Below, piece by piece: positions 50,645-62,075 of a stretch of DNA of 64,000 nucleotides; the stretch's first letter is position 1; the number at the start of each line of letters is the position of its first letter. The position numbers were made by a program, and so were the translations under genes. Below the pieces are notes generated by a model. The model saw only the letters and a list, made by a program, of their open reading frames with translations. It had not been told where the DNA came from and ran no database searches. The stretch spans positions 8,151,542-8,215,541 of the forward strand of contig CM023534.1 in NCBI GenBank assembly GCA_013350335.1, written 5' to 3'. The DNA comes from Chimonanthus salicifolius (taxonomy: Eukaryota; Streptophyta; Magnoliopsida; Laurales; Calycanthaceae).

Positions 50645-51600
50645 GACCTTTGCTGCAGAAAATAAGACTCAGGCTAGGGCAGAAATTGCGGTACAATGCA
50701 CCTCAATCGCCATTAGAGATATTTAGGATGGAAGAAGGAAGTCTAGAGACGAGGATATTGAGACTTTTCAAACTGCAGCATTCTTTTAATTGAGAGAACG
50801 AGACTCGAGCAAAAATGCGGACAAATGTGATGAGGGACGTGAGATTTCTACAGAGAATCGTGCAAATGCGAACTTATGAAATAGAGAAATGTCGTTAACA
50901 AGACGAGATTTGTTTCAAGCATTCGGCTTTAAAGCTTGAAGAACTAGGATAAGAACCTTCAAAGAGAGAGTTTCTTTTTCTGTGAGGATATCCTCCATTC
51001 TCAAACCCTTGACCTGGAAAATCCAGCTCGAAAACACTCTACGGACGCAAAGACGAAGGCTTACGAGGTTCTAAGAGCTATAAAAACCTTCAAAAAGATA
51101 TTTCCGTGGAAAATCCTGCTCCATTCTCAAGCCCCTTCCCAGAAAGAAAATCCAACTCCTCAAAAGAATAGCACACACGCTTCAGGAAGATGTTTTCCAA
51201 AGAAAATCATCCGCTCTCACAAACTCAAACCCAACAAAAAGCAAAAACAAAAAGAGAGAGAGAGAGAGAGCGCTCAAAAAAAATCGCAAGGAGAATGGCA
51301 GGTTCTAACTTCGATGAAAACTTGAGAAAGAGATTTCCGACGAAAGACCTCCATTACAGAGGAGAAAATCCAGCTCGAAAGCGTAGTGCGAACGTTGAAA
51401 TGAAGGAAGAGAATCTAAATAACTGAGAAGGGGATTTTTTTACTCAAAACACTAACAAGACGTCTAATTTACTGAAGAAATCTTCTTATTCTCTCTTTTC
51501 TCCTTTAGATTCTACTGGCGATTTTAAAGGAGAAAGGAAAGGAGAGAGCTTGCGTCACATTTTCTTCTCTTTCTCCTTTCTCGGTGTAAATAGAGGTACA
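50645..51600 (-). promoter_or_regulatory. ERECTA 5' leader / promoter region
   Basis: Region directly upstream of the ERECTA start, GA- and purine-rich on the plus strand, including a (GA)n run at about 51251-51268. It contains diverged direct copies of a module carrying gaaaatccagctcgaaa (about 51016 and 51363) and gaaaatcctgctcc (about 51112). No TATA box could be assigned with certainty. Short open frames here are not convincing genes. Confidence 0.45.
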
Positions 51601-54600
51601 GTACCAGTCACTGATTAGATGGAGAAACAATAGTTGTTTTCAGTTTTTGCAGAGTGTTTTTTTTTTTAACTTTACATTGGAAAATGTAAAACACTGTATA
51701 TGTATCTGCTTTTGGGATGGGAGGCAGAAAAATTGCAGGATGGCAGCAGCAGAGGCTGCAGGAGCAGCTGAGTAGTAGTAATCCTTTTTCAGATAACAGA
51801 TCCCTCCACGAGATATTTATGATTTATCTGCCCTCCTTCTCCCTACTTCAATATCAATATCAGAAACCCTTTTGCGACGAACATCATTTGCGACGAATCT
51901 TTCCTTCTTGGAGACGAACGTGGTTCCCAGCTGCCGTAGGTTTATCCGGGCTGCGTTGCAAGGATGGTAAATTTTGCATCTTGTCCAGGATTACCTCTGA
52001 TCAGGGGATTATCCTTACGGCTGCATTTGGATGAAGGGGCCCACCCCTAAACTGGGGTCACCCTTAAGCTTGGGTCACCTTTGAATACCCCAAGTTTCAA
52101 TGAAGTATTAAAAAAAGTGATGAGAAGTGATTTTTTGAATTTTTACCTTCACTTAACGTAATTTTTGAGTTATCAAATAACGGTAGAGAGGGTTGACCCA
52201 GGGTCAACTCCCCTTATCCCCATCCAAATGCAGTCATATTGTGAATACGTTTGAAAAAAAAATTGAAATGTATAAGAGATGGATAAAAAATTGATTTGTT
52301 ACCTTTACCCAATAAGGTTAATGGGGGATTACCTCCATTACCTCTTTATCCCCAATTCAATCAGAGTCTAAGGGGTTGGAGTAAAAAATCAACTTTTCTA
52401 TTCTTTTCCTTCCACTTTTGAAAACTCTTTTTCAAATAAAGATATTATAATATCTAGAGTAACATCTGGTAACCCCTTTAAAATTTACCTCTCATTTAAA
52501 TGCAACCTTGAACTCTAACACTTTCACAACTCAAAGATTATTTGATTCTTCTCATTCTACCTTTTAATAAATCTCTCAAAGTATCACAGTAAAATAGAAA
52601 TAAATTTACCACAAGATGATATTCATATTAGTAAAAATATCATGTCTTGATTCAATTTCCCTCATTTTAATTTTTAATAAAATATTTTTTTGTAATATGG
52701 ATATTCTCATTTAACATTGGAGGTAAGACTAATCGAACGAGTATATATAAATCTTTCAAATTATACACACTATTAAATTGATGGAGAGTAACCCCATAAG
52801 GAGTAGCTTAGAAAGATTCAGCTAAACATCTTCTTATAATTTAAGTGTGGTTCAATTTTAAAATGAGTTAGATGAAACTCTACTAATATTATAATAAGTT
52901 GGAATATATTACTAAGTTTGAATTGAATAAAATTTAGTTGAATTATTGTTGTAAGCAACTGAAATTGTTGTAGATTAAATAAAAAATTGTCTATAAAAAG
53001 TAAAATTAGAATTAATGATAAAATAATAAATTAAACAATACAGTAATGAGAATCATAAAATTTAATTATAATAATGCATATTTGCTATGGAAATCTGCAA
53101 TCAGTAAGCCACCTAAGTTCAATCCTATTGATAATTTATCAAATCTAACAATCCAAAAATATAAGCTAGAATCGTCAACTGGACCATGCCGAGTTCAGGT
53201 GATCAAGACCATCAGAGCGGCATTGATCCGATCCGAACTTCTACATGGGCGTTGAGGTAACCCGCGGGCGAGAAATTGAAAACTCGGCGAGTGAATCTAC
53301 AACAGTTTATAACTTATATAACAAGGAAAAGAAAAAGAGCAGAGTTAAAGACTTAAAAAAAATAGAAAACTCTAATTATTTGGAAGTTAGATATACCCGA
53401 CAAGTGGGGCCCACACATCCATACTTTCCCGTCCCTATTGTTTACCCTACTGAAGAAGGAAAGGTTGCCTTCTTCATTCCGTCGGGAACGTACTTTGTCG
53501 CATCTCACCAGCGTAGGCCCCACTCTCATCAAAACCAACGGCTGTTAAAGGCATCCCTTAACTCCGTCAACGTCGTTTTCGTTCCCGCTCTATCTTTCTA
53601 CCTATTAAAAATAAAATAAAATAAAATAAAATATTACCTGGCCTTTTACGCTTTTTACCAACTTACATTTGTTAATTGGACGGCAATCATATGCTTCCTG
53701 CTTTATGTGCGTATTAGAGATTGCTCCCTTTCTATCAAACACAAATCTCCTACTACTCTCCTCATCCAATAGAGAACAGACACGTCGGACGTAATCCAAT
53801 TATTATTACTATTATACTTTCCATGCTCTGTTTTCACTCGTTGCGCCCTTTCCACGGACATTGCCTTTGCGAATATTTTTGTTTCATTTTCGTTTCTTAA
53901 ACATTGAAGGTAATAGTGTAATACACTGATCTTTTTACTGTGCCGGGTACTTTTAACTTCTAGCCACTCATGCTACTCTAGTATACACAAATTCTTTCTA
54001 ATATTAGAAAGGAAAAATGGCTCTACGGTAATGGATATCTCGGTCCTTAGTGAGATATCTGCACAAATAAATTTTAAAATTTACTTTGTGGATATGAAAT
54101 AGAAATAGTTCTTATATAAAATTTCGTTCTTATCTGATAATTTTATCACTTAATTTACTAAGTTATCTAATATTATTATGTGTACCAAGGTGTTGAACCA
54201 CCAAATACAGTGACAGTAGATTTGTCGAAAAGTATTTATTTATTTATGACTACAAAAAATAATTTAAATTTGTGAATAATTTTATAATGTTAAGCATTTC
54301 GGTCATTTTATCAAATAATTCTTAGAAATTACATGTTCGAATAATAGTTAATGAACTTTTAAAAAAAGTAGACGATTTTTTTAAAAAAAAATCGAGTTAA
54401 ATATATCGTTACCTGTAGACGATGGGTCATGTAGGCTTGTGAATCGGATGAAGTCACGATAGGTTGATGCAAAGTGGGTGTAAGATCTTCACTAGATCGT
54501 ATGCCACCGTGCCTTGCGTCAGGCTTGGCAAGGCCATGAAGAGAGAGACAGGTCCCATCTCTCATTTTTGGAGATGGTGAAGGCCATAACATTTCCCATG

Positions 54601-54668
54601 CCATCCATCCGCAGTTAAGATCACACATTTTGATGTTCAACATGTTATTCTACACATAATATTAATAT
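51601..54668. other. Gene-free region upstream of ERECTA
   Basis: No gene found. It holds one MITE candidate (52021-52233). A 124-codon plus frame at 53245-53619 has no recognisable content. The rest is AT-rich. Confidence 0.5.
52021..52233. mobile_element. MITE-like element with 13-bp perfect TIRs
   Basis: 213 bp bounded by ctgcatttggatg and its exact reverse complement catccaaatgcag. The similarity extends imperfectly inward (ggggtcaccc / gggttgaccc). No clear target-site duplication is visible and no coding capacity. Confidence 0.6.
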
Positions 54669-54676
54669 TATTTTTA

Positions 54677-56588
54677 GGGTCTCCATTTACACACTCAGAT
54701 TTTCTGCCTCTACACACCTATTTTTTGGTACGGGTTGCTAATTACCATTTTGTCCCTGTATTTCCATTCGTTCGAACGAATTCTCAGTTCATTTCGCCAT
54801 TCGTTCAGAACGAATGGAAGCAACGCCATCCAATTTTGATTCGTTCGAATGAATCACCCTTTTAAAACTATTCGTTCGAACGAATGAAGTGGGTGAACAG
54901 TAACGCGTGTTACTGTTCACCTGTATTACTGTTCACCCGTGAAGGGTCCCGTGCTACTGTTCACCCGTGAAGGGTGAACAAACGAATTCATTGAATGAAT
55001 CGATTCTTTTTTAAATTTTAAAATTATTTTTTAAGTACTGTGTATTTCTAAAATTTTTCAAATTAAATATCCGGACTAATTACGATAATCTGATAAAAAT
55101 ACTTTAAGACTTCAAGGTATTTTGACACTCCTAAATATTTAAAACACAGTATTTTACAAATAAGGGTATCCCTAGGGTGTGCCGAAAACATATTTAGGAG
55201 TGTCAAAAGACCTTAAAGTCTTAAAGTATATTTATCAGGTCATCGTAATTAGTCCGGATATTCAGTTTTAAAGGAGATCTTATTATTTAATACACTATGT
55301 ACATTATTTTTTAAGCACCTTGTATTTTCAAAATTTCTCAAATTCAATATCCGGATTAATTATGATGACCTGATAAATATACTTTAAGATTTTAAGATCT
55401 TTTGACACTCCTAAATATATTTTTGGCACACCCTAGGAATACCCTTATTTGTAAAATACTGTGTTTTAAATATTTAGGAGTGTCAAAATACGTTGAAGTC
55501 TTAAAGTATTTTTATCAGATTATCGTAATTAGTCTGGATATTTAATTTGAAAAATTTTGGAAATACACAGTGCTTAAAAAATAATTTTGAAATTTTTAAA
55601 AAAAAAATCAATTTTCATTCGAATGAATCAATTCATTGGTGATTCATTCAGATGACTCACTGATTCACCCGAATGAATCAATTTTATTTTTAAATTTAAA
55701 GTTATTTTTTAATTACTGTGTACTTTCAAAATTTCTCAAATTAAATATCCGGACTAATTACGATAATCTGATAAAAATACTTTAAGATTTCAAGGTGTTT
55801 TGACACTCCTAAATATTTAAAACACAGTATTTTATAAATAAGGGTATCCTTAGGGTGTGCCGAAAACACATTTAGGAGTATCAAAAGACCTTGAAGTCTT
55901 AAAGTATATTTATCAGGTTATCGTAATTAGTCCGGATATAAATTTATGAAATTTTGAAAATACACAGTACTTAAAAAATTATGTGCATAGTGTATTAAAT
56001 AATAAAATCTCCTTTAAAACTTTAAAGTTATTTTTTAAGCACTGTGTATTTTCAAAATTTCTCAAATTGAATATCCGGACTAATTACGATGACCTGATAA
56101 ATATATTTTAAGACTTCAAGGTCTTTTGACACTCCTAAATGTGTTTTCGACACACCCTAGGGATACCCTTATTTATAAAATACTGTGTTTTAAATATTTA
56201 GGAGTGTCAAAACACCTTGAAGTCTTAAAGTATTTTTATCAGATTATCGTAATTAGTCTGGATATTTAATTTGAAAAATTTTGAAAATAAAAAGTGCTTA
56301 AAAAATAACTTTGAAATTTAAAAAAAAAATCAATTCATTCAATGAATTTGTTCGTTCACCCTTCACATGTGAACAGTAACACGGGTGAATAGTAACCTGC
56401 AGTTACTGTTCACCCGTTTCATTCATTCGAACGAATAAGTTTAGAAGGAGGATTCGTTCGAACGAATCAAAATTGGATAGGGTTGCTTCCATTCGTTCGA
56501 ACGAATGGCGAAATGAACTGGGAATTCATTTGAACGAATGAAAACGGGTGTATAGAGGCAGAAAATCTGGGTGTGTAAACGGAGACCC
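54677..56588. mobile_element. Foldback-type DNA element, 1.9 kb, nested inverted repeats, 8-bp TSD
   Basis: The ends are gggtctccatttacacac and (reverse complement) gggtctccgtttacacac, continuing as agattttctgcctcta; identical 8-bp flanks tattttta lie at 54669-54676 and 56589-56596. The outer arms (about 280 bp) carry several copies of the 16-base palindrome attcgttcgaacgaat. The core holds four diverged modules in alternating orientation, each with atccggactaattacgat, tttgacactcctaaatat and agggtatccctagggtgtg in forward and inverted form, so most of the element can fold on itself. No transposase frame. It is non-autonomous; hAT or long-TIR Mutator-like origin are both possible. Confidence 0.9.
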
Positions 56589-56975
56589 TATTTTTAAAGT
56601 ACAATTACATTGAATAAAACTTTAGATGTATATAACCTCTCATCAGGATTAGCCATCATAACACAGACAAAATTTGTTAGCAGATGTAAAATGAAATAAA
56701 ATTCTCATTTTTCTTTACCGATGCACCGATAATACACCGTAATACGAGACATCTAATTCCTTAGCTAAAATGAGCAGTTGAACTATCTATCTGAGAAGTT
56801 TTGATGATCTATTTTATCAAAAAAATCTAAAAAATATATTTGCATTCAGTAATTCAGTTGCAATACTTTGTATAAAAGCTATTTTATAACAATTTAAATT
56901 GTTTATTCATATTAGATTATTTAATTATTTAATGCTCATTTAATGTATCTTAATTGTTGAGTTGAGTAAATTAAT

Positions 56976-57122
56976 TTTTTTTTTTTGAATTTACGTGTGG
57001 GAAACTGCAGGATATCAGCTAAAAACTTTCACGGGTGAGCCCATTATCCCTACGGAACAAAAAGGTTAGACCATAGAGACTCGAACCCAGCAACCTCTTG
57101 CTTCCTGAGGCGAGAGGCAATC
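56976..57122 (-). repeat. tRNA-derived SINE (family 1), 5'-truncated
   Basis: The reverse complement carries the B-box gggttcgagtctc, the body tagggataatgggctcaccc and an A tail (T-run at 56975-56986), but the A-box part is missing. Same family as 13622-13780. Confidence 0.75.
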
Positions 57123-57620
57123 AGTAAAATTACAATTAATGACAAACATCTAACTTTATTGTCTAAATTAAATAGATGAAAAAAATGAAGTGAATTTTAT
57201 TTTCAATAATCATATTATTAACGCTTTAATTTATTTCGATACTGTTATTTTTTTCAATAAATTTATATTTTACTGAAATTGAATTGAGTCACAGATATCT
57301 TATAAAACAATAGCTTAAGCCTCTTCCAAACCTAAACCTAATGTAATAAACTTGAGTTATATTTTCAACTTAATTATTCTCTCTCCTTCTCACTAAACTA
57401 AAAAGTTGGTAATCTCATCGAGCTATTTTTCACATTTCCAACTTAATTAGAGATTCTAAATTTAAAAGCTCAAAATTAGAAAATCAGGACAAATTTCATT
57501 TCAAAATTTGTCGCGAAAAAAAGAAGTGAATATAGTTATTTTCGCAGAGCGAATGGATAGAGATGAGAGAGGGCTCACATAGTACAAGCCAAGCAGATCT
57601 CATACATGATTTCTCTTTTA

Positions 57621-57869
57621 GGTTGTAGTCTTGACTCTTGACACTTTTTTTAAAGATTGGAATCTCCACTATCAAATCATTTAGAATTTTCAAGATACAA
57701 TAATTAATCCATTGGGATCTTCGTCTACTAATTTAATAGTAAAAAAAGATTGATTACTTCAATATGTACAAGTGTTATACCTTAGCCAACCCCAACTGAC
57801 GATTTCCAATACAAATTTAGTGGATATCCTTAATTGCCAGTCGTCCATTCAAAGATTTTACTCAGGGTG
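57621..57869. repeat. 249-bp direct repeat, copy 1
   Basis: Matches 59437-59685 over its whole length with one difference I can see (aaatcattta versus aaatgattta). Both begin ggttgtagtcttgac and end ttttactcagggtg. The ends lack the TG...CA of LTRs. Confidence 0.95.
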
Positions 57870-59436
57870 TGATGTGAATTTTAAATTACTCGCAAGCGTA
57901 CGAACCGATTTATAGTATAGAGTATGAGTGCGAGGTCGTACCCAAGGGAAATCTACAAAATATATGTACGAAATAAAAAATCGCACTATTTAAAAATGAT
58001 GTGATTTAAGGAAATAATTTTCTAAAACATTTAGTTATAATCTTAATTTAAAACAATGAATAGTTTTGATGAATTTTTGAGAAAAAGAAAAATAAATCAA
58101 AAACAAAATTTTTTTTTTACATAATCTACAATGGAATCGGGTCAAACATCGACGCAGCATATTATCCTATTTAAGAATAAGAAAATCACGGCCTAGACTA
58201 TGAAATGATCTTGAGTTATAAAATATAATTCAAATTCATTTTCTATTAAAATTCTAATTAGAATTTTTATGTCATCTATAAAATTCGTATTTTTTTCAAT
58301 TCAAGCCTTAGGCTTGAGCGGGTTTTATACTTGTGTTTCTCCAAATCTAAAACAACTGTTCTTGATAAGAACCTTAGATTGGAAAGACGGCAAGTCCCAC
58401 TGATCCTAATAGGGGTTCTACTTTCCTTGAAAAAAATTCTAAAAATATTTTTTTTTCTTACATAAAGTTCATAAAAAGAATAAAAAATAGAATACAAATC
58501 ATCATTATTAAATATTTTAATAACTGGGATCACCATAAATCTAAACAACTGCCATGAATTTTTATTAATAAATTGGAAATGAATTACAAATCTTTTGGAC
58601 TTTAAATAAAAAATAAAATAAAATAACTTACAAGAAATTATTTATTTATCTCCTGTCTTTCGTCGTCCAATTTCAGTCCCTTCGATGTCTTGCCCGGTTC
58701 AACTTTCAATGGACCCAAAGCCATCAATTTATAGGAGTGAGAAGAGATGAGATAAGGGACCCTTCAAATTCAACCAAGATAAGGAATCCATTCAAATTTA
58801 AAATTTCTCTCTGTAGAGATCGGTTAACTCTTTTATCTCCTTATCTTTGTTCCTCCTTATCCCTCTCTTTCTTATCTCTCCTTCAGTTCAAACTCTTTTA
58901 TCTTTATCCATGTCTTTTATTCAAATCCACTATCTTTTATCCAAATTCACTGTCTTTTTCAAACGCCGAATTTTGTAGATAAGACACCATCATTCAAACG
59001 AAATTCACTGGTCCCGCTTGATCTTTTGGACTTGGATCCCATACTTGGACTTTTATCTGGCCCGGAATATTTGTGGACTTTGGCTCATTGACTTCTAATT
59101 GCAGACTTTGTCTTCAGGCTTCAGATTTGAACAGTGGGTCCATTTGTGTGTTTATAAATTTCTACCACCTTTATAATGTAACATAGTCTAAAAAATATTA
59201 TTATAATTCAAACTCTCATATCCGGATTTGAATTATAATAATTTACAATAATTCCAAATCAAATTAGGTGGTAAAAATTATAAACTTTCCAAAAATAGGA
59301 CTATGACCCACTTTTCTCCATTTTAACTCATTTTTCTTTTATTCTCACAAATACACTGCAAAACTTAAAAACTCTATTAAACGCATCTAATATTCACAAA
59401 TCAAAGGCTAACTAATCCAAAATTAAAGGGTAAAAT
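57870..59436. other. 1.57-kb segment between the 249-bp direct repeats
   Basis: Gene-free. It begins tgatgtgaattttaaattac and contains words such as actcgcaagcgtacgaacc and gagtgcgaggtcgtaccc that look like a plant dispersed repeat. No retrotransposon protein, primer site or polypurine tract was identified. Confidence 0.4.
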
Positions 59437-59685
59437 GGTTGTAGTCTTGACTCTTGACACTTTTTTTAAAGATTGGAATCTCCACTATCAAATGATTTAG
59501 AATTTTCAAGATACAATAATTAATCCATTGGGATCTTCGTCTACTAATTTAATAGTAAAAAAAGATTGATTACTTCAATATGTACAAGTGTTATACCTTA
59601 GCCAACCCCAACTGACGATTTCCAATACAAATTTAGTGGATATCCTTAATTGCCAGTCGTCCATTCAAAGATTTTACTCAGGGTG
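59437..59685. repeat. 249-bp direct repeat, copy 2
   Basis: Near-identical to 57621-57869. Its last five bases (gggtg) coincide with the start of the MITE at 59681-59915. Confidence 0.95.
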
Positions 59686-59915
59686 GTTATATAGACACTC
59701 GACTTTTATTTCAAAAGACATTCAATTTTGTCCTTCTACTAAATCTTTCGCATCGACCGAACATCTCTTCCCTCTTTCGTTCGATTTAGATGGGGGAAGA
59801 TGTGTCGTTCAGTCAATGCAAAAGACTTAGTGGAAGGGCAAAATCGTAAATAGCTATCTAAAATCTAAAATCGGATGTCTTCTGAAAGAAAAGTTAAGTG
59901 TCTATATGACCACTC
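59681..59915. mobile_element. MITE of the gggtgg-TIR family
   Basis: The left end gggtggttatatagacactc and the reverse complement of the right end (gagtggtcatatagacactt) pair over most of the 235 bp. Shared words with 36903-37563 include the gacattc...tttt block, cccttccactaa and the gttcgat segment. It is a shortened relative with almost no centre. No clear target-site duplication. Confidence 0.8.
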
Positions 59916-61569
59916 TTTTATTTGACTTATATTTTTTTAAAATAATATAGATATTTTTAATCTATATTATAGATGTGATTAATTACATGAATACATAAAA
60001 TCATATGCAAATTTTGTATTTCATATAAATTTAGAAGAGTCAAATCTAAAACTTCTAATCTAAACATAAAAGTTTAGATACATAAATTACCCTGTGTAGT
60101 ACTGATGTCTCAAATCAACTGTACTGTAGTAGTCATCATTCTCAGTTTAGATTTTTATTGAACCCCTTGTCATATACTGTAGCACTCGTTATCTAGAAAA
60201 TGGTAAGAATAAGATCCTTGCTTTCAGCTGATGAAGAGAAAAGCAGAATTGAAGTTGACGGCAGCAACTGTAGCGTTAGACCAAATCCATTCTACTAGAG
60301 AAAAAACACTTCCCCATCTCTGTCATTCAAATTCAATCAGATCATCACACACACAGACCTTTGCCCCTGAAAAAACATCGAACACCCCGTGTCCAAAGTC
60401 CAAACACATCATCCTATCAAGCTACTAATTTTCCTTTTTATATCCCTATTTTATCTCCAGATAGTCCACGACTCCATGGGAGTAGAGGGTAGAAGAAAAT
60501 AACTTCATTATGGCGCAAATGCTGACCTTACAAGGGGTCTTATTCTGAAGGTCAACCTAATGTTCTCTTATCCATCAAGGAGCCCACCCACGAGCAGATT
60601 CAAATCAACCCACCATCCGCCCCCATCTAGCACTGTCGGTGATAATTTGGTCACTTCACAGAGGGGATTTAATTTTATTTTTTTTCCAAAAAAAGGCATT
60701 TCAATTGTTTTTTGAGTTGAATTTTTTTATTCGATATAATTTTAATAGACAAGCCATGTAGACACCCTGAATTTCTTACCTCTACACATTCGTTTTTGAA
60801 TTTTTGAAGTGAAATTATGATTCTACTCCTGTGTTTTAACTCATCCGAACGACCTGTCAGTTCGTTCATATGGATACTGTATTTTAAGCATTCGAGAGTG
60901 TCAAAAGAACTTGAATTCTTAAAGTATTTTTATAAACTATCGTAATTAGTCCGGATATTCTATTTGAGAAATTTTGGAAATACACAGTGCTTAAAAATAA
61001 CCATAAAATTTTAAAGGAATTTTATTATTTAAATAATACAAGTATTACTGTATCATCAGTAACTATTCCTTCGAAGGATCTTAGAACGATATGAAAATTC
61101 ATTGAAATGATAAAATGCAGGAGGGTAAAATAGTAATTTCACTTAAAAAATTGGAAATACGTGTATAATAACAGATTTTTCAGATGTGTGAATGGGGCGC
61201 CAAAATCTATTGTATTGTCGTCAATGTCATAGTGAGTCGTTATAGCCACTACTCGCATTATCTTTCACGTTGTGATTCAACCAAAGTGTCCTTTAAGTTT
61301 GATGAAGATTGAGAAATGGGATTGGGTTTAACTTAGTATCTTCCAAGATATATTGATCAATATATCATGAAAAACCCATTTTTGAGCTACAATATTTATA
61401 TTCATAAATTTATAATTTTCATAACTCTCATAATTATTGTCACTCTTCCATTATCTACTATCTATATAGGTCTTCTGAATTTTCCTCTTTCATATTTTAC
61501 TCCAAACGAAGTCATTTTCTTCACCAATCTCTTGAGTCCCAACTTATTACATCTCCTTTTACCCTAAGG
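59916..61569. other. Gene-free spacer with a foldback-element relic
   Basis: No gene found. About 60757-61200 looks like a decayed relative of the 54677-56588 element: gtagacaccctgaatttctt near the left, attagtccggatattc in the middle and agatttttcagatgtgtg near the right. The 65-codon plus frame at 60231-60428 has no recognisable content. Confidence 0.45.
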
Positions 61570-62075
61570 TGCAAATATCGGCCGATACGATAAGTATCGG
61601 CCGTACTGTAGTATTATCGGCCGATATGGCTGATATTCGGTCCGAAATATCGGTCTAAATATCGGCCGATATTCATAAATATCAGTATTTATTTATTTTT
61701 TTATTTTTTTTAAACATCGATACGGTTTTTACACGGTTCTTGGCGGTTTTTTGCGGTTTTTAACGGTTTTTTGCGGTTCTTCACGGTTTTTAACGGTTCA
61801 GAGTTTACTGCTTTCACGGTTTTTTGCGGTTTTTAACGGTTTTTCGCGGTTCTTGGCGGTTTTTAACGGTTCAGAGTTTACTGCTTTCACGGTTTTTGAC
61901 GGTTTTTAACTGGTTTTTTGTTGTTTTGTCTCTGTTCATCACGGTTTTTTACGGTTTTTTCAGGGTTCCGATATCGGAGGAGAGAGAAAATGTCGATATC
62001 GATATGAGAGATAAATTTATCGGCCGAAATATCGGCCATATCACATATCGGCCGAGCCGATTTTTAAACCCCTGC
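61570..62075. repeat. tatcggccgata-type dispersed repeat, copy 2, with inner minisatellite
   Basis: The left part (61570-61690) has repeated tatcggccgata-like words. The middle (61725-61965) is a minisatellite of cggttttt-type units (acggttttt, gcggttttt, acggttcagag). The right part (61970-62065) returns to atatcggccgaaatatcggc. Same framework as 34225-34590, with a different middle. Confidence 0.75.
61725..61965 (+). repeat. Minisatellite of 8-12-bp cggttttt units
   Basis: About twenty variable units; a longer unit ending in acggttcagagtttactgct is seen twice, about 70 bp apart. It creates an open frame that is only a by-product of the repeat. Confidence 0.85.

Noticed and set aside
53245..53619. 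124-codon plus frame in the ERECTA upstream region
   Set aside because: No motif, no splice partners and a run of Lys-rich low-complexity sequence.
57621..59685. LTR retrotransposon with 249-bp LTRs
   Set aside because: The direct repeats lack TG...CA ends, and no primer site, polypurine tract or retroviral-type protein lies between them.
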